Position numbers and translations under genes: made by a program. A stretch of DNA of 64,000 nt from Apostichopus japonicus (taxonomy: Eukaryota; Echinodermata; Holothuroidea; Aspidochirotida; Stichopodidae). The notes under the pieces are model-generated. The model was given only the letters and a program-made list of their open reading frames with translations. It was not told the origin of the DNA and did no database searches. Where the stretch lies: assembly GCF_037975245.1 (NCBI RefSeq), contig NC_092568.1, positions 17,195,001-17,259,000 on the forward strand, in the 5' to 3' direction. Below, piece after piece: positions 63,431 through 64,000 of this stretch (position 1 is the first letter of the stretch; every line of letters starts with the position of its first letter).

Positions 63431-63470
63431 GGCCTGACGTTTCGATCCTAGCAGGATCTTCTTCAGAGGC
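63431..63470 (-). ncRNA. Minimal hammerhead-ribozyme-like motif
   Basis: Read on the minus strand: stem I 5' strand GCCT; core box CTGAAGA (fits CUGANGA; plus 63460-63466); one extra A; stem II GATCC, loop TGCTA, GGATC; core GAAA (63440-63443); then CGTC; then stem I 3' strand AGGC (63432-63435). Cleavage would fall after GUC, between 63436 and 63435. Stem III would be only A-U and C-G with no loop, the minimal type known from hammerheads of Penelope-like elements that work as dimers. The extra A before stem II departs from the textbook consensus. No reverse transcriptase lies nearby. Confidence 0.6.
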
Positions 63471-63660
63471 TGAAAGACGAGTAACAGTAACAGAAGGGGC
63501 AAATACAAGCACAGAATACAGACAGGTTAATGAGCAGGGTGAACAAAAAAGAGATTGATGTAAGAGGATTAGTAGACAAGGGATGGAGAGAAGAAAGAAA
63601 CCAACAGGGGGGAGAGGAGAGGTAGGAGAAAAACTGTCAAGGTTTTTTTTTATTAATTCT
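63471..63660. mobile_element. Repeat body next to ribozyme-like motif
   Basis: Purine-rich sequence (AGGGATGGAGAGAAGAAAG, then GGGGGGAGAGGAGAGG) and a poly(T) at 63643-63651 continue from the motif. It is similar in character to the interior of the element at 33415-33686. The far end is undefined. Confidence 0.4.
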
Positions 63661-63774
63661 GTGTACAAAAACTTCTATGTCTCTTTGCACTAGTATAGCA
63701 AAGTTGCCCAATATGTATAGTATTTTGCGATGTGACACCAGTGCATAAATTATACTCTGTGATTTGTTAGAGGT

Positions 63775-63975
63775 AATTGTCATGAACTCCTTCCCTAAAC
63801 AGCTAAGAAAAGCCTTATTCCATTTGGGAGATATCACTGATTTAATACACCTTTACATGAGGAGTCTGTAAATTTTGAACATGTCATGGTGACATCATCG
63901 ATCCAGGATTCTTAATGTTTTTCTTTATTTATTACAATGTTCATTTCCTGAACTGGAATTGGGTTTTTGCTAATT
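63775..63975 (+). repeat. Interspersed repeat, copy 2 (family 3)
   Basis: Matches 38715-38960 in order: GTCATGAACTCCTTCCCTAA, ACAGCTAAGAAAA, GACATCATCGA, ATTACAATGTTCAT. It runs close to the window edge, so it may be incomplete. Confidence 0.6.
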
Positions 63976-64000
63976 ATGCCAGAATCTATAGTATTGAAGC

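Noticed and set aside
63187-63668. 123- and 147-codon frames on opposite strands
   Set aside because: They overlap the ribozyme-like repeat and its low-complexity body. No domain is seen.
1-64000. CRISPR arrays, prophage or bacterial operons
   Set aside because: Tandem repeats here lack unique spacers between constant repeats, and the gene structure is clearly eukaryotic.

Overview
The window reads as genomic DNA from a marine invertebrate. Exons have canonical GT..AG introns, the DNA is AT-rich, and there are many simple repeats and small non-autonomous transposons. One repeat carries the 'GGCCTGACGTTTCGATCC' motif, which I know mainly from echinoderm and related invertebrate genomes. An echinoderm, perhaps a sea cucumber, is my best guess, but nothing here proves it. 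No bacterial operon, phage or CRISPR structure is present.

1-11,680 (+ strand): the only gene I can support is the 3' end of RPAP1 (RNA polymerase II-associated protein 1). Seven exons join in consistent phase into a 391-residue C-terminal part that ends at a TGA at 11,678-11,680. The first ~1,000 residues lie upstream of the window. The introns hold small tandem repeats, a 359-bp hAT-type MITE with a perfect 8-bp target duplication, C-rich islands and a 24-bp perfect palindrome. A good splice donor lies 49 nt after the stop codon, so the 3' UTR may itself be spliced.

11,681-64,000: I find no convincing protein-coding exon in about 52 kb. The region holds: a TE-derived fragment at 12.0 kb; tandem arrays at 12.3, 27.5-28.2, 34.5-35.0, 36.5-37.3, 45.2-45.7 and 56.5-58.4 kb; two copies of a TTAA-flanked MITE (25.9 and 41.0 kb); a second, larger TTAA-flanked MITE (46.4-47.0 kb); a tRNA-derived SINE on the minus strand (47.5-47.7 kb); microsatellites; and many poly(C)/poly(G) runs. 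Several unique, less AT-rich islands (for example 19.6-20.1, 22.0-22.6 and 51.4-51.7 kb) could be conserved non-coding or regulatory DNA. That is inference only.

The most interesting signal is a hammerhead-ribozyme-like motif on the minus strand at 63,431-63,470. It has an almost complete catalytic core and a minimal stem III, like the small hammerheads linked to Penelope-like retroelements. A degraded pair of related motifs forms the inverted arms of a 272-bp fold-back element at 33.4-33.7 kb. I did not find a wholly new multi-gene system.
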